This document shows, in pieces, positions 43,886-54,385 of a DNA stretch of 64,000 nucleotides; positions within the stretch are counted from its first letter, which is position 1; every line of letters begins with the position of its first letter. Made by a program: the position numbers and the translations under genes. Origin of the DNA: Pelecanus crispus (lineage: Eukaryota; Chordata; Aves; Pelecaniformes; Pelecanidae). The notes below the pieces were generated by a model, which did no database searches, had not been told where the DNA came from, and was given only the letters and a program-made list of their open reading frames with translations. Location of the stretch: positions 16,841,397 through 16,905,396 of the forward strand of contig NC_134652.1 in the NCBI RefSeq assembly GCF_030463565.1, in the 5' to 3' direction.

Positions 43886-44309
43886 CTACACGGACCCCGA
43901 GGGCGCCTCGGCCCCGCCGCCGTCCTCCGGCTCCTTCTCCGCGATTCTGCGGGGAAGAGGCGGGTGTTAGCGGCGCGGCCCGGCCGCGCTTCCCCGGTTC
44001 CCCCGCCGCCCCGGCCCGCACCTACCGCAGGCGGCCGAAGCGCCGCAGAGCCGCCGTCCCGCCGCCGGGCTGGGCCGGCCGCCGCCGCCGGAGCCGCCGC
44101 AGGGCCCGCGCCATGCGCCGCTGGCCCCCGTACCGCCAGACGAGGCGGGCGCGCTCCTCGGGCCGCTCGGCCCCGCCGCTCCGGAACAGGCTCCGCAGCT
44201 CCGGCAGCCCCACGCCCTGGAAGATGTTGGCCGAGGCCCGCTTGCGGCCGCGGGCTGCCGGCGCCACCCGCCCCGGAGGGTCGCTCACCACCGAGGCCGG
44301 CGTGCCCAT
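43886..44309 (-). CDS. AVPI1: AVPI1, arginine vasopressin-induced protein 1 (2 coding exons, 114 aa)
   Basis: Small protein induced by vasopressin in kidney cells and linked to MAPK activation; its molecular role is unclear. Exons are 44026-44309 (ATG at 44309) and 43886-43946. The N-terminus MGTPASVVSDPP and the segment RGRKRASANIFQGVGLPELR match human AVPI1, followed by a helical EERARLVW and the very basic RALRRLRRRRPAQ. After the splice the tail is short and acidic (IAEKEPEDGG...GSV). The protein is 114 aa against 147 in human because the Ser/Arg-rich C-terminal third is missing or replaced. An in-frame Met at 44747 is upstream but lacks homology. The first exon is probably non-coding or a 5'UTR extension. 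Confidence 0.9.
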
Positions 44310-44861
44310 GGCCCCGGCCGCTGGCGGGCACCGGAGAGACGGCGTCTGGCTTCGCCGCGCTCCCGCCGCCCGGCCCGGCCCGCCTGCCCCGGGTCCCGGT
44401 GAGGAAGGGCGGGCGGCGGGGGAAGGACGCGCCGCGGCCGCAGGGAGAGGGCGGGCTGGGGCGCCGGGCAGGGGGCCAGCCGCGCGGGCGGGGCCGCCCG
44501 GGAACGCGGGAGGCGCCCGGCTCGGGCCGGCGTACGCAGGTCCGGTCCCGCCCCGCCCCGCCGGTGCCCGGGGCGCTGGGCCCCGCCGTGACCCACTTTC
44601 CCTCCGCCGCCGCCCCGCGCCCGCCGGCCTCCCGCACAGACCTGGCGGTGGCGACCGGCGTGGGCCCGCGGGTGGCCGCTGCGCTCCCGGGGCCGCTCCG
44701 CGCCGCCGCCCCGGGGTCCCGCCGCTGCCGCCCCGCGCCCCGTTCATTCACCCGCCGCGCCCCGCCCCGCCCCGCGCCGGGCCGCCAATCCGCGCCCGCC
44801 TCCCGCTGCCAGGGCCAATCGGCGCCGAGGGGCGCGGCCGCACCGCCTCTCGGCGGGGGGA

Positions 44862-44882
44862 CACGTGGCGCAAGTGACGTCC
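44862..44882. promoter_or_regulatory. E-box plus CRE-like pair
   Basis: CACGTG (44862-44867) and TGACGTCC (44875-44882, one base off the full CRE TGACGTCA) lie 7 bp apart. They fall between AVPI1 and MARVELD1, about 20 bp from AGGGCCAATC CCAAT sequence on the left. They are possible USF/MYC-type and CREB/ATF sites. Confidence 0.45.
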
Positions 44883-45314
44883 ATAGGCGGGAGGGCGCGG
44901 CGGGCGCGGGCGCGCCCCTGGGCGGAGCCCCGGCGCGCGTCACACCGAGGGGGAATCCCGGGTGACGTAGAGGGGAGCCCCGGCGCGCGCCCCTCGCCGG
45001 CCGCCGCGCCGGGTCCCGGTGCCCTCCCCCCCCCGACCCCGCCGCTGCCTCCCGCGCCCCGCGGCGCGGCCACCCCCGCGGCGGCGGGACGGGGCGGGTG
45101 GCGGCGGCGGCCGGCGGCGGCGGCTCGCTGCGGTCCGGTGGGCCGGCGGGAGGCGCGGCGGGGCGCGGAGGCGGGGCGGGGCGGGGAGGGGAGGAGAGAG
45201 GCCCCGTACGGGGAGGACCGTTAGGCGCCAGATGTTTGGCAAGGGCCGGGGGAGGAAGTCGCTGCCGCGGCCCTGAGTCCCGCCCGAGCCGCGCCGGAGC
45301 AGCAGGGCCCCGCC

Positions 45315-45842
45315 ATGGCCCGCACGGCTCCCCCGGCAGTGCCGCCGCCCCCGGGGCCGCCGGCCCGCGGCTCCCTCAGCCTCCACCGCGCCTACCTGCG
45401 GAGCCCGCTGGGCCTGCTGCGCCTGGGGCAGCTGGCGCTGGGCGCTGCCTTCTGGGTGACGGTGGCGGCTCACAAGTACGAGGGGGCGGCCCACTTCGCC
45501 CTCTTCGCCGCCGTCCTGGTCTGGCTCCTCACCCTGGCCCTCTTCGGGCTGAGCCTGCTGGGGCGCTGGGCGCTGGTGCCCTGGCTGGGCTCCCGCTGGC
45601 TCCTCACCAACCTGGTGCACGACCTGGCGCTGGGCGTGGGGCTCTACGCGGCCGCCACCGGCATCATGGGCTACAAGGCTGGGCGGAAAAGCTATTGCAA
45701 CCTGCCGGGCTACAGCCAGCAGTGCCTCTACAGCGCCTACCTGAGCGCCTCCATCTGCGGGGGCATCACCGCCTGCCTGTACCTCTTCTCTGGGCTCTAC
45801 TGCCTGTCACGGCGCTGCCGGGACCAGCGTGACATCATCTGA
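45315..45842 (+). CDS. MARVELD1: MARVELD1, MARVEL domain-containing protein 1 (single exon, 175 aa)
   Basis: Intronless coding region. A Pro-rich N-terminus (about residues 1-25) is followed by a four-helix MARVEL domain: LRSPLGLLRLGQLALGAAFW, HFALFAAVLVWLLTLALF, LVHDLALGVGLYAAATGIM, and ICGGITACLYLFSGLYCL. The short cytosolic end is CRRDQRDII-like (RRCRDQRDII). It is two residues longer than the human protein and matches it in all helices. MARVELD1 is a plasma-membrane and nuclear protein reported to affect adhesion, migration and nonsense-mediated decay, and is often silenced in tumours. The ATG at 45315 is the first with homology. Spacing to the divergent AVPI1 suggests shared regulation. 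Confidence 0.95.
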   Translation: MARTAPPAVPPPPGPPARGSLSLHRAYLRSPLGLLRLGQLALGAAFWVTVAAHKYEGAAHFALFAAVLVWLLTLALFGLSLLGRWALVPWLGSRWLLTNLVHDLALGVGLYAAATGIMGYKAGRKSYCNLPGYSQQCLYSAYLSASICGGITACLYLFSGLYCLSRRCRDQRDII

Positions 45843-47800
45843 GACCCCGCGGCCCTCAGCTCCCCTTCTCCTCGCCCACGGACAGAGCGCAGCCCCGCTT
45901 CGGGACGAAGTGACCCTGCCGCCCCATCCCCTCCCGGCTGACTGCACCGCGATTCCTCTGGAGACTCCTGCGCAGACGGACGATGGACGGACAGACAGAG
46001 GCCTTCCCTGGGCACAGCTTCCCCTGCATCCCGCCGAGACGGTGTGGACACCCAGCCACTGCACAGGCCCCTCTCCCACCCCTGGACAGAAAGACAGATA
46101 GACGTAGGCTATTGCAAGTGGAAGGACCCAAGCGGAGAGCCCCTAAGAGGGACCCCAATTCCTGGGAGCCCCCCAGGGCCCCTGCCCAGCTCCCCTGCCT
46201 TGCAGATGCTGCGTGCTCAGGTGGGTGCCGACCTTGTCCCTGGGGCTGGGGGGACTGGCCTGGGGGACCTGAGCAGGGGGCAGTGGTGCATAGTGGGGTT
46301 GGGTGGGCATAATCCCCCTGACCCGCTGGCAGCCCCCTCCTGCCATTCCCAACTGCGTGGCACCTCCGCAGTTCCCTAACGGAGGCTCTGATCTCTGCTT
46401 CCCCAGTCCGGGCCCCTCCTCCTGTCTGGCCTGAACACGTCCGCCGTCTTGCCGGAGCCCCGCGGGGCTGAGCCCCTCCCTGCCCTGTGCTCTAGGGGTG
46501 TGGAGACACCCAGGTCTCGCGCAGCCTGACCTGGCATCAACCCGGGCCCCGCACACGCTGTCCTGTTTGGGAGATGAGCCCGCGCAGGGCAGCAAGGCCT
46601 CCACCGCTGCAGGGCGAGGGGAAGGATGAGCGGGGCCATACCCTGGTCCTGTGACCCTGGGCAGGGGCTAAATTCCTCCAGCCTTGGGGCTCGTACTGCC
46701 CGGGGATGGGGCCGGGTGCCCCTTGGGGAGAAGGGAGCGGGGCACTGGGTCCTGCCCTCCTGCAGCAAGGTTTGTGGCTCTGAGCCATCCAGAGCCACTG
46801 AGCCTGCTCTGGGGCCTGGCTGCTCTGGGAGGGACAGGCACTGCCTCGCCTGCGGCGCTGGAGACTGGCCTGCAGCCCTGCCTGGCCCTGCGGCACTTGG
46901 TTTATCATCCTGGAAAACTCTCGTCTTGGGACGCTCTGGCTCCATCTTGGTACCCTGTGCTGCCCGAAGACCGGGATGAGACGGAGGGGAAGGGTGAGCG
47001 CAGCAGCATGGCAGCGCTGGGCTGCCGCTGGCACCGTGCTCCCGGGCAGTTTGGGCCAGGCATTGTGGGGACACAGCCTGTCTCGGGGAACAGGAGAAGA
47101 GGATGCCGTCAGCCGGGCCAGCCTGGCCCTGGATCAGCCTCCACAGCCTGCCGAGTGCCAAGCCCCGAGGGGACTGTGCGGGGCCAACTGGAGCAACAGG
47201 CAGCCAGAGACTGGGAATTTTTGGAGGAGCATCGTGCCAGGGCTGTCCTGCCAGGAGCCCTCCTTGCCCTGCCTGGGGGCAGGTCCTCTCTGTTGCTCCC
47301 AGTGCAAAGGAGGGTCTATCCCAGTCTCTGCGTGGGCTCGGATGGGCAGGACGGGTGTCCCCAGCAGCTGGCCATGGGCTCTGGCTGTTGCCTGGGGTTT
47401 CCTAGTGCCCTTTTTTGGGGTGGAGAGCAGCAGCTGTGATTCCCCCGGGGCACAGAGGTGTCTGGGGTTGGTGCTGGGTCACTGCTTCCATCGTGAGGTG
47501 CTGTTCTAGCCGATCCACCCTCGTGCTTGGGGGCCCTGCCGGCCCCTGGGCCATTTACCCCTTCCCTGGGCAGGACGTGCTGTCCCTACCCTGTGTCAGG
47601 GCTGGTCCCCGACACCGCCTGCCCCCGGGGGCCTGCCCCGGTGCAGCCCCTGGCCCAGGCTGCCCGAGTTGCCCAGCGGGGCTTCTGCTGCCACAAGTGC
47701 CTTTCCCTGGCTTCCCGCAGCCCTGCCTGTCACGCCAGCTCTGTACCCCTCCAGCCCCCTCTCTGGTGCCTATGGATTCACCTTCCAAATAAAGCAACGT
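45843..47800 (+). other. MARVELD1 3'UTR (about 1.95 kb)
   Basis: Sequence from the stop to the first canonical signal at 47788. Open frames within it have no recognised homology. An internal alternative end cannot be excluded. Confidence 0.65.
47788..47793 (+). terminator. MARVELD1 polyadenylation signal AATAAA
   Basis: CCAAATAAAGCAACGTTGG has a canonical signal followed by GT-rich sequence. It is the first AATAAA after MARVELD1. Confidence 0.75.
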
Positions 47801-47829
47801 TGGCGCTCACCGAGTGTCTGGGGCTTTGT

Positions 47830-48840
47830 GCCAGGGCTGGGGCCTGCTGGGGATGGGGTCTGAGCTGAGATCACACCCGGCTCTGTAGCTCTGCGCCCTG
47901 GGGTCTCCCTGCCTGGAGCCTCTGGCCGTGGTCACAATGTCCTGGTGTGCTCTGGGGTCGTGGGCAGGCTCCCCGGGGCTGAGCCACCGGTCCCTGCTGG
48001 AGAGGCTTAAACCCCTGCCCTTGGGGACAGGCGCTGTCCCCAGCCCCGCTGCCTGCTCTGGAGACAGGGCACAGCCTGGTGCTCGTGTGGGTGCTGGGTG
48101 CAGGCACCTCCCGTGGCCCAGTGCTGCAGAGGGAGGCCAAGTCCCCAGGGCGATGGGGACAGGACGGAGCTGCGTTCCTATGGGCTTCGTCACTCCCGGA
48201 CTGAAAGGGCTCTTTGTCCCGGGGCCGGGGCACTGCTGGGCAGCTGTGCCCATGCTGCTGGACCCCCGGAGGGGCAGCTGGCATCTCCCGGGGCTGGCTT
48301 TGGCCCTGGACCACACTGGATGGGGATCAGCTCTACCCGCAGCTGGGGTGTCACCAGGCCACCCATCCCTTTGCCCGCGGGACACGTGCCCTGCTCACCA
48401 GCAGCTGCGGGCAGCAGCATTGGGCCCTGCGCTGCCCACATAGCCTGAGAGCCGGCATAGAGTTAACAAGGTTGCATGGAGTATTATGGGATAGCATTGC
48501 CCATTTTGGCATCGGCTAGAGCCCAGTGTCCCCAGAGCATCCCAGTGGGCCAGCAGCCCTGCCCTGCTGCGAGCACCTGGCGGGACAGCCCATGGGGCCG
48601 GGCGGCGGGAGCAGGACCGCAGGCTGCTGTGCAGGGCAGTGCCAGCGCAGCCAAAGCTGGGCTGCTCTGGGGGTGCGGGGGGGGCAGCGGATCAGCTGCC
48701 AGCCAGGCTGACGGGCCTGGGGGGACCCCCTACTCCCTCCCAGGGGCCCCCCGCACGGGGCTGGTCTCTGGTCTCTCCCCGTGGAGAGGTGCCCCGGCAA
48801 TGGAGCCCACGGGGACAGCTCATGGCTGGGAGCAGGCCAT
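47830..48840. other. MARVELD1-ZFYVE27 intergenic region
   Basis: About 1 kb without recognised exons. A small AT-rich spot lies near 48460-48515 (GTTAACAAGG, TATTATGGGATAGC). The minisatellite follows. Confidence 0.55.
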
Positions 48841-48845
48841 GCCGA

Positions 48846-49240
48846 GACCCAGGCTGGGACTGAGCCCTGGATCAGGATCCGACCCGGACCAGCGTCAGAC
48901 CCAGGCTGGGACTGAGCCCTGGATCAGGATCCGACCCGGACCAGCGTCAGACCCAGGCTGGGACTGAGCCCTGGATCAGGATCCGACCCGGACCAGCGTC
49001 AGACCCAGGCTGGGACTGAGCCCTGGATCAGGATCCGACCCGGACCAGCGTCAGACCCAGGCTGGGACTGAGCCCTGGATCAGGATCCGACCCGGACCAG
49101 CGTCAGACCCAGGCTGGGACTGAGCCCTGGATCAGGATCCGACCCGGACCAGCGTCAGACCCAGGCTGGGACTGAGCCCTGGATCAGGATCCGACCCAGA
49201 CCAGCGTCAGACCCAGGCTGGGACTGAGCCTCGGTCAGGG
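48846..49240. repeat. 52-bp minisatellite (about 7.5 near-identical copies)
   Basis: The unit contains CCCAGGCTGGGACTGAGCCC and GGATCAGGATCCGACC. AGGCTGGG begins at 48851, 48903, 48955, 49007, 49059, 49111, 49163 and 49215, exactly 52 bp apart. Copies are almost identical; the last full one carries CCCAGACC for CCCGGACC. A diverged tail of the same motif (GACTGGGACCGGACCC...) continues to about 49340, towards the ZFYVE27 promoter. Confidence 0.97.
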
Positions 49241-49399
49241 TCAGACCGGGATCAGTGCCCAGCCCTGGACTGGGACCGGACCCAGACTGGGGCTGAGCCC
49301 TGGGCCGGACCACACCCGGATCGGGACCGCCGATCGGTCAGGGCCGAGCCCCGTATCTAGACCGGACCCACCGAGCCCGAGTCCCGGCCCCAGGTCGGC

Positions 49400-49990
49400 C
49401 CCACGCCCAGACCGGTCGCAGGACCCAGAGCACACCCAGGGCCCGGGCCCCGGCTCCGCCCAGCCCCGCCCCGCCGCCGGTGGGTCCCCGCGGGCCGGGC
49501 CGGGCGGGGCGGGGCGGGGCGGGGCGGAACCGCCGCCACTTCCGGGTCCGAGGCCTCTTCCGCTCCTTTGCCCGCGCGGGGGCGGGGCTTCTGCCTGCGC
49601 TTCCTAGCCCGGCTCTTCTGATTGGCTGCGTGCCAGCGCCGCGGGTGAGGTCACGGCGCACCTGGCCACTTCCCGGAAGCGGAGTGCAGCGTAGGGCCCA
49701 GCTCGGCGGCGGCGGCGGGCCCGGCCCCGCTTGTTCCGCTCCCGCTCCACCTCCCCCTTCCCCGGCCCGGCATGCAGGCGGCGGAGCGGGACGGGGCTGC
49801 AGGCGGCCCTGAAGGGGCGGCGGGGGGCGGCGAGGCCCTGCCGGAGCCGCCGCCTCCCAAGGCCGCCGCCGCTTTCGACCTGCTGGAGCTGGTGCGGAGC
49901 TACCGGCGGCTGGAGCTCTACCTGGAGCCGCTGCGGGACGCCGCCGAGGGTGTCCGCTCCCTCCTCCGGTAGGTGCGGGCTGGGCCGGGA
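49400..49990 (+). promoter_or_regulatory. ZFYVE27 CpG-island promoter
   Basis: There is no TATA box. A GGGGCGGGGC cluster (about 49500-49530) supplies several Sp1 boxes. ETS/GABP sites are ACTTCCGG at 49538-49545 and CCGGAAGC at 49673-49680. An inverted CCAAT (ATTGG) lies at 49621-49625. The coding start at 49772 is about 90 bp beyond the second ETS site. This is a typical housekeeping promoter. Confidence 0.7.
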
Positions 49991-52900
49991 CAGAGACCGA
50001 GACCGTGACCGTCCCCGGGGCGTCACGTCCCTCACCCTCCCTCCTCTGCGCAGGTGGCAGCGGCCCGTGTGCTCCCTCCTCGTCTGTCTCGGCCTCAACT
50101 TCCTCCTGCTCACCCTCGGCCAAGGTGCGTGTTGGGGGGGACAGGGCCGGTCCCCTCCCTGGACCCCCCGGGCTGACGCTGTCCCTCCTCTTCCAGCCGC
50201 CTGGTACTCGGTGCTCGCCCTGTTGGTCGTGGTGCCGGCCCTGCTGGGGTACCTGCAGGAGACGTGCCGGGTCCGGCCCTCGGAGGCAGAGCTGGTGCGC
50301 AGGAGGTACCACAGCGTCCGCCGGGAGGACCTGTGCAGGGTGCAGCTCTCGCAGCAGGAGGCCATCGCCCAGGTCAAGAGCTTGTGAGTCTCTGGAGCCC
50401 TCCTGGCTGCGGGGCTCCCTGGGCCTCTGCAGCTGGGAAGGCTTCTCTGTGGCTGCGGGGGGCCTGGGTTCGTGTCAGCCTGGCCACCGTAAAGCATGTG
50501 AGTGTGGGGGAGCCAGGGTGTGTGTTTGTGGGGCCTTTTTGTGACTGTGAGGTCTCATTTGCAGCCTGATCCAGCTGGAGGGGTTCCTGAGTGGGATGTG
50601 CTGCAGCTGTGAGGCAGCGTACCGTGTGCTGTACTGGGAGAACCCCACTGTCTCTTCGCAGTGAGTAGTACCGTGTCAGGCATCCTGCGGTGGGCTCAGC
50701 AGGGAGAGGGGCCCAGCCAGGCCTGGAGAGCTGCGTTTGATGTGTTTGGTACTTGGAGAGAGCAGGTGGAGGACCAGGTGAAGGAAGGGGGCTTGTGCCA
50801 TGGTGTGAGTTGCTCTGTTTTGACCGCATTGTCCTGCTGCTCCTTCCTAGGTTTTATGGGGTGCTGCTGGGCTCTGTCTGCGTCCTTTACCTGCTTCCCC
50901 TCTGCTGGGTCCTGGCCATCCTCAACAGCACCCTCTTCCTGGGCAACACCCAGTTCTACCAAGGTAAGAGACCTCCCTGGAAGTGGGATGGGTTGGGGAA
51001 AGGCCCTCTAAAGCCAGGTATCCTGCCCTGGATCTCTCCCAGCACACTCATGTGAAGCCAAGTGTCCTGTGTCAGGCTCTGCCATGGGGCCTGAACTGCC
51101 CCCCCGAGGGCAATGATGCCCTAGGGATGGTGCTCAGCAGTCCAGGTTGGGTGGTGGGGTCCTGGGGCTCAGCTGTGAGAGGCAGGACTCTCTCCTGTTG
51201 TGTGTCCTGGCCTGGGGGCTGTTTCCTGCTCTCCTCTGCACTGTGGCAAGCCGGGGCCTGGCAACGCAGCATGCGCATGAGCATTGGCACCCCTTTCGGT
51301 CCCTGACCCTGCTCTGCAGGACTTGAAATACTCTTGGTGCCTGTGGCAGTGTATGACGCAGGCCTGAAAACGTGCTGTCAGAGGGGAGGAGAAGAGCTGG
51401 AGGCGCTCCCTGTTTTGTGGCATGTGCTAAAGGAGATTTGGATGAGATCTGTGTGGCTGAGCCATAACTAAGGCCCCTGCTGTTCCCTATACTGAGCTGG
51501 GGCAGGTGGTGGGGGGTTCCTTGCGGCCCTAACTTTGATGTGTGAGCAGAGGAGGGCTCAGGGTACCTGATGGGTGGAGGTTGTATGTGCCAATGTCCCA
51601 CCTTAAGCCCTGGATATCAGCTCTTGCAGCCAGCTTTTGTGTGGCAGGGCTGGGAGAAGGGAATTGCCACCCTGCTCCAGCTGCGTTCCCTCTTACCAGT
51701 GATAATGGAGCTTAAGGCGTCGATCGAGCAGTGTGTGGGCACCAAACCCCTCGAGAGCACTCCAGAGCCTGCCGAACCCCTGCCAGCTGATGCCCCCCTG
51801 GATCGGACACCCACACCCACTAGCACAGAGGTGAGGCAGGGGCAGGGCTGACAGTTGTGGGGTGGGAGCTGCAGGGTCAGCCCTCTGGTCTAACTGTGCA
51901 TGTGTCCCTCCACCCACAAACCCCTTCCAGCTGCCAGCTTTGCTGGAAGCTTGTGAGCCCCTCCTGAGTTAGTGGAGAGCTGTCCTGCTGTGCTGGGGGC
52001 TTGGCTCAGTCCTTTTGCTGCATGTAAGGATGCCGTCTGGGGAGGCAGGGGCTCACCTCACCTTCTGGGACTCATGTCTTCTCGTGGGGCTGCTGGGGGC
52101 CTGGTTCTTTGTCCTAGAACCTGCTGCAGGAGTGTGGGCCCACCTTTGAACAGGAGTGGGGGTACAGCAGGAGTAGCTCTGTGAATCTCTTGCAGGACCT
52201 TACCCCTGGCAGTGTGGAGGAGGCAGAGGAGGCAGAGCCTGACGAAGAGTTCAAAGATGCTATCGAGGTTTGAGGCTGGTGGGGGCAGGCTGTGCCTGCA
52301 GGGCAGCTGAGGTGGGCAGGGGTGAGGGCTCTGGTGGGCAAGCTGGGTGCTCAGGGAGGGTGGCTGTGGGGCTGGGTGCCTCTGACTCCATCTGTACTGC
52401 CTCTCGTCTCTGTCCCATGCTGCGGGAGAAGGAGAACCAGCTGCTGGTTATGGTGAGTACTGCCATGCCAAGGTGTGCAAGCGGGGCATCCCCTCCCAGC
52501 TGGAGCTGGCAGCCTTTGCCTGGTTTGCTGGTGGCTTGTGGTGATGCCAGGTGGAGCATCCTGCTTGTTGGGTGCCCATCTCTGGGGTGGGCTGCCCTGC
52601 AGCCCTCGAGCCTGGCCCCGGCCACCCCTCCGCGCTCAGCTGGCTCTGCTCTCTGCAGGAGGATGACGAGAGCTCTCAGTGCTCAGCAGATTTTGACCTC
52701 AGCCTCCCAGACAACGGTTTTATGAGCAAAAATGAGGTGATCCGCAGCAAGGTGTCACGCCTGACCGAGCGCCTGCGCAAGCGCTACCCCAGCAACAACT
52801 TTGGTAAGGCTGGGAGCAGGTGCTGCTTGGGGGAGCTCAGCAGAGTGGGGTCTGTGCCGCTCCCAGCAGCAACCACTGAACCGGGAGTGTACAGAGTGGT

Positions 52901-54385
52901 GTGGTACCTGCTAGGGCTGTGCTGACACCTACAGTGACCTCCCTCTCTCCGTGGGGAGGATGTTCCCAGCCCTCCTAGGAAGGGCAAGGATGGGAAGGTG
53001 CAATGTCACTTCCGAGCTAAGCCTTTACAACAGCCGTGGGTGTTCCTGTACCTCTTACAGTCCTAGGCAGCAGAGCCCTGCCTGATCTCTGTTCTCTTTC
53101 TTCCAGGGAGCTGCACGGGCTGTGCAGCCACCTTCTCTGTGCTCAAGAAGAGGGTGAGTCTTCAGCTTCTACCCCAGCTTGCAACGCGCATCTGGGACAG
53201 AGGCGTTGCGTGTGTCTGGCTCGCCCTGGCTTTCTCTGGCAGCTTGGGTGGCTGGCATCAGTCACAGCCCGGCAGCAGATGACCTCAGCTAAGTGCTGGG
53301 TGTTGTCGCATGTCTAATGGTGCCAGAGATCCCTTGTGCTGTGGGGCCTTTGTCTGTTTGCTCCTTTGGAAGATTCCTTAGGCCAAACCTGTGTGTGTTG
53401 GCATAGGAAGCACCTGCTCTTTGCACTGGTTTAGCCCATTTCCTGTGGTCTGAGAGCTTTCCGGTAAAGCAGAGCATGGGTCTGCTTGTGGGAACTAGAG
53501 GAGCAAAAGCCACCCCTGTTTTCTTATCTGACCCCCGCGTGTGATGCTTGGCGCAAAGACTGCGGGCAGTTCTGGGAAGGAGGTATCTCTCGTCCCCTCC
53601 AGACTCACATTGCTGTCTTCCTGCCCTCTGTTCTTCAGACTCGTGGCCTCCTCCCATTACTCCTGGGTTAGGCTGATACACGTCTGGGACTCTCTGGAGC
53701 TTGTGTCCCTCCAGGGTTACAGAATAGGAAGTGATACAGTGTCCTTAAATCTCCTGGAGCCTGTGCTCCCAGTGCTTTCTCAGGCTGGGCGCAGGCAGCC
53801 TGTGATGTTAGATACTTGAATGCAGATCCAGCATTAGGCCTGGGTGGTTTGTCCAGGTGTTGTCAGCAGATGACCTCTCTGCTGTTGCTGTCAGGGCTTG
53901 CAGCCACTCCCCTTCTGCAGGGAATGCTGTTAGCAGTGCTCTGGCACTGGAGTTTGCCGGGGAGCACTGGGAGTGGGCCCAGAATAGCGTCTCACCTCCA
54001 TCTCTCTCCACAGCGGAGCTGCAGTAACTGTGGGAACAGCTTTTGCTCCAGGTGTTGTTCCTTCAAAGTCCCCAAGGCTGTGATGGGAGCTACGGGTGAG
54101 TGGAAAGGTGGAGGAGGGCAGAGCTCCTGCTCCTACCTGCGCTGTCTGCTGCAGGGGTTTGCCCCAGCCCTGGTGGGGAGGGCAGACAGGACCTGCCCAG
54201 CGCAGCCTGGCTCGGGACAGAGCGGTGATGGGTTTGCAGCTCTTGGAGCAGCTCTGTCGCTGGGGTCCCTAGTCTGCGGTGGGGTAGGGGAGCATCTCTG
54301 ACACCTGCTTTTCTTTCCAGCCCCGGAGGCTCAGAGAGAGACGGTGTTCGTGTGCGCTCTGTGCAACCAGGTGCTCACCAAGTGA
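49772..54385 (+). CDS. ZFYVE27: ZFYVE27, protrudin (12 exons, 408 aa with the microexon)
   Basis: ER membrane protein that binds Rab11-GDP, VAP and KIF5, forms ER-late endosome contacts and drives neurite growth. Exons are 49772-49968, 50054-50124, 50197-50383, 50565-50660, 50851-50963, 51700-51830, 52196-52267, 52432-52452, 52659-52803, 53107-53153, 54014-54095 and 54321-54385. It has a Rab11-binding N-terminal region, two adjacent hydrophobic helices (about residues 67-110: CSLLVCLGLNFLLLTL, then SVLALLVVVPALLGYL) and a membrane hairpin (about 185-215). An FFAT-like motif EFKDAIE spans residues 283-289. A coiled coil with KVSRLTERLRKRYP follows, then a FYVE finger with eight zinc cysteines: 347, 350, 363, 366, 371, 374, 399 and 402. 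As in mammals, the finger lacks the RRHHCR phosphoinositide motif (it reads KRRSCSNCG). Human is 411 aa. Confidence 0.97.
52432..52452 (+). other. ZFYVE27: ZFYVE27 21-nt microexon (protrudin-L type)
   Basis: GAGAACCAGCTGCTGGTTATG codes ENQLLVM, directly after the FFAT-like EFKDAIE. It is flanked by an AG acceptor and GTGAGT donor, keeps phase 0 on both sides, and aligns with human ETHLVVL. In mammals this 7-residue exon is neuron-specific and is promoted by SRRM4/nSR100. Here ATGCTGC (two TGC steps) lies about 9-16 nt upstream of the acceptor, where SRRM4 is known to act. Confidence 0.85.

Larger units (their letters stand above)
43850..45870. promoter_or_regulatory. CpG island shared by AVPI1 and MARVELD1
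   Basis: About 2 kb of CpG-dense DNA covers the AVPI1 5' half and the whole MARVELD1 coding region. The two genes are head-to-head, with start codons 1 kb apart. Sites seen: CCAAT at 44785 and 44815, CACGTG at 44862, CRE-like TGACGTCC at 44875 and a TGACGT half-site at 44963. Confidence 0.75.

Noticed and set aside
44309-44747. Upstream in-frame Met as the AVPI1 start
   Set aside because: Added residues are low-complexity Arg/Gly/Pro, while homology with human starts exactly at the Met at 44309.
48846-49240. CRISPR-like array
   Set aside because: Repeats are contiguous with no unique spacers, and the genome is vertebrate. It is a minisatellite.
51634-51699. Earlier acceptors for ZFYVE27 exon 6 (after CCAG at 51633 or GGCAG at 51647)
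   Set aside because: The first would add 22 residues not found in human and the second breaks the frame. The acceptor at 51699 gives VIMELKASIEQ, which aligns with human VVSEYRASLQQ.
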